From positions 1 to 8,850 of the forward strand of contig DATDMG010000455.1 in assembly GCA_036518955.1 (NCBI GenBank): 8,850 bases of DNA, written 5' to 3'. Below, piece after piece: positions 6,908-8,850 of this stretch (the first letter of the stretch is position 1; every line of letters begins with the position of its first letter). The notes under the pieces were generated by a model, which saw nothing but the letters and a program-made list of their open reading frames with translations, did no database searches and was not told the DNA's origin. The DNA is from DATDMG01 sp036518955 (GTDB lineage Bacteria > Actinomycetota > Actinomycetes > Actinomycetales > Kineosporiaceae). The position numbers were made by a program, and so were the translations under genes.

Positions 6908-7354
6908 GTGAACCCGCCCGACGTCGAGGCCACCATCGCGGAGGTGACCCGCCTGCTGCGAGCCCGTGGCGAGCGGATGACCGGCCCTCGCCGGGCGGTG
7001 CTCGCGGTGCTCGCCGACGGGCATGACCACCTCGGCGCGGATGCCATCGTCGCCCGGGTGGCGCAGCGCGACCCGTCCGTGCACCGGGCCAGCGTCTACC
7101 GGACGCTGGAGACGCTCAGCCAGCTCGGCGTCGTCCAGCACGTGCACGTGGGGCACGGGGTGACGGCCTACCACCTGATCCACGGCGGCGAGCGGCACGT
7201 GCACGCGCACTGCCGCGCCTGCGGCGCCGTCCAGGATCTGCCGCCTGACCTTCTCGATGACGTCGCCGCGACGCTGGCCGGCCGGTTCGGGTTCTGCCTG
7301 GACGCGGGGCACGTCGCACTGTCCGGACTGTGTGCCGCCTGCGACGGCGGATGA
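6908..7354 (+). CDS. Fur-family metal-dependent transcriptional repressor
   Basis: The 148-residue protein has the full Fur-family layout. A winged-helix DNA-binding domain includes RMTGPRRAVLAVLADGHDHLGADAIV and the recognition segment HRASVYRTLETLSQLGVV. A metal-binding and dimer domain follows, with the His cluster GERHVHAHCRACGAV. The structural zinc site is made by CRAC and the terminal CAAC. Family members repress iron, zinc, nickel or peroxide-response genes when metal is bound. The sequence does not tell me which metal it senses, although the two CxxC pairs are present. I chose GTG 6908 because the conserved family N-terminus starts just after it; the frame remains open far upstream as a shadow of the ATPase gene. 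It starts 65 bases after the ATPase gene and could have its own promoter. No Fur-box-like target is evident in the window. Confidence 0.93.
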   Translation: MNPPDVEATIAEVTRLLRARGERMTGPRRAVLAVLADGHDHLGADAIVARVAQRDPSVHRASVYRTLETLSQLGVVQHVHVGHGVTAYHLIHGGERHVHAHCRACGAVQDLPPDLLDDVAATLAGRFGFCLDAGHVALSGLCAACDGG

Positions 7355-7360
7355 GGGTGC

Positions 7361-7374
7361 TGAGAGGTATCTCA
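7361..7374. terminator. Small palindrome after the Fur-family gene
   Basis: TGAGA-GGTA-TCTCA is a perfect five-pair stem with a four-base loop starting seven bases after the stop codon. It is short and lacks a T-run, so it is at best a weak terminator. It could equally be an operator. Confidence 0.25.
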
Positions 7375-7682
7375 CGGGTGACGCCGCCCGTTGCCTGAGG
7401 CTCGCGAATCCTTGATCGCGGCTTCTGCTGCGGGGCGGGCGGGATGAGGGTCGGTCCGGGGCACCTGCCGTCCCCGTGCAGGGTGACGGCCGTTGCCGCC
7501 GATCCCAGGCCCGGCCGAGGGTCCGCGGCCGGTCACCGCCTCGTCCCAGGTTCCAGGTGCCGTACTGGTGCTGGCCGCCGGTGATCCGCACCCCGCCGAT
7601 GCCTCGGTCGGCGACGGGCGACACCCGTGTGCGGGATATGTGAACGATCGGACAAACCACACCAAAGGCTGCGTCAACTCGC

Positions 7683-7710
7683 TTGAATTACGATTCGATA
7701 ACGCTAGAGT
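7683..7710 (+). promoter_or_regulatory. Predicted promoter of the CHAP hydrolase gene
   Basis: TTGAAT (7683-7688) and TAGAGT (7705-7710) are spaced by 16 bases in an AT-rich patch, placing transcription about 25-30 bases before the start codon. An overlapping TCAA (7675-7678) and TTCGATAA (near 7694-7701) loosely resemble a WhiG/FliA-type site with spacing one base off. The housekeeping-type reading is the simpler one. Confidence 0.5.
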
Positions 7711-7740
7711 CACAAATGAATATCGGCTACGGCATCGTGG

Positions 7741-8442
7741 GTGATCATGCTGCGGATCAGCCGGCCCGTGCGAGGCGCACGGCCATCCCTGTCGGTCTCT
7801 GCGTCGATCCGGGCCCTCGGCGCCGTCCCGGGCCCTCGGGGCCACCGCACGGGATGGCTTGCCGCCGTCCCGCTCGCGTTGGCCCTGACGTTCTCGGTGT
7901 TCCCGTCCGCGCAGGCGGGCCGGCTGCCGGTGCTGGTGCGCCGTGTCACGCCCGGGCTCGTGTTGCAGGCGGTCGGACCGGCGGCGACGGAGTACCCGTA
8001 TCGGGCCGGGGCGACCCCGGGCCTGGACGCCGCGGGGTTCGTCATCGGTCAGTGCACCAGCTTCGCGGCGTGGTGGCTCAATTCCCGTGGGCTGCCGTTC
8101 GGCGTGGTGACGATGGGACCGCGCGGTGCGGGCTGGTTCCTCAATGCGTCGTCCTGGGACGCCGCGGCTCGGGCGGCAGGCTTCGCGGGCGGCTCCCGGC
8201 CCGCCGTCGGGGCGGTGGCGCAGTGGCGTGCGGGGGAGAGCTCGCGCCGCCGTGACCCCGACGGGACCTGGCACCTGGTCTCCGCGGGCGCAGCCGGACA
8301 CGTGGCGATCGTGATCCGCGTCCTGCCGGACGGCCAGGCGGAGTGGCTGGACTACGGGTTCGGCGGCCGGGCGGTGCTGCACCACGGCTTCGGCTTCGCG
8401 CCGCGCTACCTCTACCTGGGAATCACCCCACCACGTGGGTGA
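7741..8442 (+). CDS. Secreted CHAP-domain peptidoglycan hydrolase
   Basis: CHAP domains are cysteine amidases or endopeptidases that cut peptidoglycan peptides. This 233-residue protein has a basic N-terminus, a hydrophobic signal segment WLAAVPLALALTFSVFPSAQAG (about 39-60) and a probable cut after AQA (59). The CHAP core follows. It has the catalytic Cys105 in GQCTSFAAWW, then the usual WFLNASSWDAAARAAGF segment and PAVGAVAQW. The catalytic His187 lies in GHVAIVIRV, and a polar residue follows in the GQAEWLDYGF strand. Only one domain is present and no cell-wall-binding repeats are seen. The start is uncertain between GTG 7741 and ATG 7747, as neither has a clear Shine-Dalgarno sequence. 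A TGATCA palindrome overlaps the start and another overlaps the stop. It is probably used in cell-wall remodelling, since nothing around it suggests phage or toxin delivery. Confidence 0.88.
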   Translation: MIMLRISRPVRGARPSLSVSASIRALGAVPGPRGHRTGWLAAVPLALALTFSVFPSAQAGRLPVLVRRVTPGLVLQAVGPAATEYPYRAGATPGLDAAGFVIGQCTSFAAWWLNSRGLPFGVVTMGPRGAGWFLNASSWDAAARAAGFAGGSRPAVGAVAQWRAGESSRRRDPDGTWHLVSAGAAGHVAIVIRVLPDGQAEWLDYGFGGRAVLHHGFGFAPRYLYLGITPPRG

Positions 8443-8443
8443 T
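8422..8443 (+). terminator. Imperfect hairpin over the CHAP gene stop codon
   Basis: ATCACCCCAC (8422-8431) and GTGGGTGAT (8435-8443) can pair with one bulged C and a three-base loop. The stem includes the TGA stop. There is no U-tract, so termination is a guess. Confidence 0.3.
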
Positions 8444-8529
8444 CACGCCCGCGGGGGCCGGTGATCATGCAGCGGGTGCGGGTCACGCCACTTCATGATC
8501 ACGGCCGGCGGATGATCAGCGGGTGATCA
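8440..8529. repeat. Cluster of five TGATCA palindromes in a convergent intergenic region
   Basis: TGATCA occurs at 8440-8445, 8462-8467, 8496-8501, 8513-8518 and 8524-8529, five times in 90 bases. The first contains the stop of the CHAP gene and the last contains the stop of the convergent minus-strand gene. Adjacent copies share flanks such as GGTGATCA and GATGATCAGC. Pairs of copies could fold into hairpins and act as a bidirectional terminator. They may also belong to a dispersed intergenic repeat family; I recall similar TGATCA-rich spacers in Geodermatophilaceae, but this was not checked. Confidence 0.7.
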
Positions 8530-8850
8530 GCTGTGGAAGAAGGTGTCGATGTCGTCGCCCGCCACCAGGGAGTGGTCGACGTGGACGTGCGTCGGCGCGA
8601 AGTGCTGGTGCGCCTCCGCGAAGGAGTGGCCCTGGGCGGTGGTGACGTTGTCGCTGTCGGCGATGTGGGTCAGGTTCGTCTCGTGCACGGTGACGTGGTG
8701 GTCCTCGAGGTTCGACCCGAAGGCGTCGTGCCCGCCGATGGCCGAGCCGTGGTCGGCGATGAGGTGCGACTGGTTCTGCGCGCCGCCCAGGCCGGAGATC
8801 GCGCCGTCGCCGCCGACCAGGTTGCCCGAGGCGACCCCGACGGTGCTGTG
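8527..8850 (-). CDS. His-rich hypothetical protein, C-terminal 107 residues only
   Basis: An open frame without a start runs in from the right edge and ends at TGA (8529-8527). The visible 107 residues are Gly/Asp/His/Asn-rich and low in Lys and Arg. They read like short repeated polar strands: VASGNLVGGDGAISGLGG, then HLIADHGSAIGGHDAFGS, EDHHVTVHETNLTHIADS and PTHVHVDHSLVAGDD. Fifteen of 107 residues are His. The codon pattern is typical of a real gene in this genome. The style resembles the C-terminal parts of actinobacterial IniB-N-terminal-domain or GD-rich proteins, which often follow such an N-terminal domain, but that part lies outside the window. Function is unknown; metal binding by the His residues is only a thought. 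It converges on the CHAP gene with an 84-base gap. Confidence 0.75.
   Translation of the reverse strand, partial: HSTVGVASGNLVGGDGAISGLGGAQNQSHLIADHGSAIGGHDAFGSNLEDHHVTVHETNLTHIADSDNVTTAQGHSFAEAHQHFAPTHVHVDHSLVAGDDIDTFFHS

Larger units (their letters stand above)
7355..7740. other. Intergenic region between Fur-family gene and CHAP hydrolase gene
   Basis: No gene is recognised in these 386 bases. Just after the Fur-family stop there is a small palindrome, TGAGAGGTATCTCA (7361-7374). A second weak stem follows, CGCGA (7403-7407) / TCGCG (7416-7420). Either might help end transcription, but neither has a U-tract. The last 100 bases are clearly AT-richer than the rest of the window and hold the CHAP gene promoter. 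The middle has open frames on both strands but no domain I can support. Confidence 0.5.

Noticed and set aside
7500..7660. Minus-strand fragment with VADRGIGGVRITGG and YGTWNLGRGG, recalling the GTWQYS motif of extracellular repeat proteins
   Set aside because: The resemblance is short and vague, has no supporting second motif and runs into shadow-type sequence, so I could not support a pseudogene call.
7625..7740. c-di-AMP (ydaO-type) riboswitch before the cell-wall hydrolase
   Set aside because: Such elements precede some actinobacterial cell-wall hydrolases, but the conserved riboswitch blocks are not present in this short, AT-richer leader.
7372..8385. A 337-codon minus-strand frame opposite the CHAP gene
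   Set aside because: Antisense shadow; the plus strand carries the catalytic Cys and His motifs and a signal peptide.
1..8850. CRISPR array, tRNA, rRNA, insertion sequence or prophage signs
   Set aside because: I found no regularly spaced repeats of CRISPR type, no tRNA-like cloverleaf, no transposase motif and no phage structural gene.

Overview
The window is very GC-rich, with dense GTG/ATG starts and long open shadow frames, and its gene content fits an actinobacterium. A Geodermatophilaceae-type soil actinobacterium is my best guess. That guess rests on the combination of an RsbW-like kinase, a GT51 penicillin-binding protein style, a GspE/PilB ATPase with a long acidic/proline N-terminus, and TGATCA-rich intergenic DNA. 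It comes from memory and was not searched.

Left part (1-2316). The window opens inside an RsbW/SpoIIAB-like serine-kinase ATPase on the minus strand (start at 238). A 336-base gap follows, holding a possible 64-residue ORF with a strong Shine-Dalgarno and several short inverted repeats. From 575 to 1935 (minus) lies a wrecked class A penicillin-binding protein. Its transglycosylase half is intact, but the membrane anchor is missing and the transpeptidase half has collapsed to two short fragments in different frames. A 380-base stretch without a recognisable gene separates it from the next gene and ends in an exact 20-bp tandem duplication.

Middle (2317-6842). A predicted exported lipoprotein with an N,N-dimethylformamidase large-subunit-like domain (minus) is divergent from a GspE/PilB-type assembly ATPase (plus). 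The ATPase has a near-perfect array of seven 24-bp repeats in its N-terminal linker. The 434-base divergent region holds a 16-bp direct repeat, an 8-bp inverted repeat and a hairpin just before the ATPase ribosome binding site. No other pilus genes are visible.

Right part (6843-8850). A Fur-family metal-dependent repressor follows, then a 386-base gap with a promoter-like element, then a secreted CHAP-domain cell-wall hydrolase. The convergent gap after it (8443-8526) and the two flanking stop codons carry five TGATCA palindromes in 90 bp. The window ends inside a His-rich, Gly/Asp-rich hypothetical protein on the minus strand.

The genes are mostly single transcription units rather than one operon. 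The loose theme is the cell envelope: a PBP remnant, a surface lipoprotein, a pilus or secretion ATPase and a peptidoglycan hydrolase. I see no convincing new multi-gene system. The items most worth checking are the PBP remnant, the 20-bp duplication that sets the lipoprotein stop, the repeat array in the ATPase and the TGATCA cluster.
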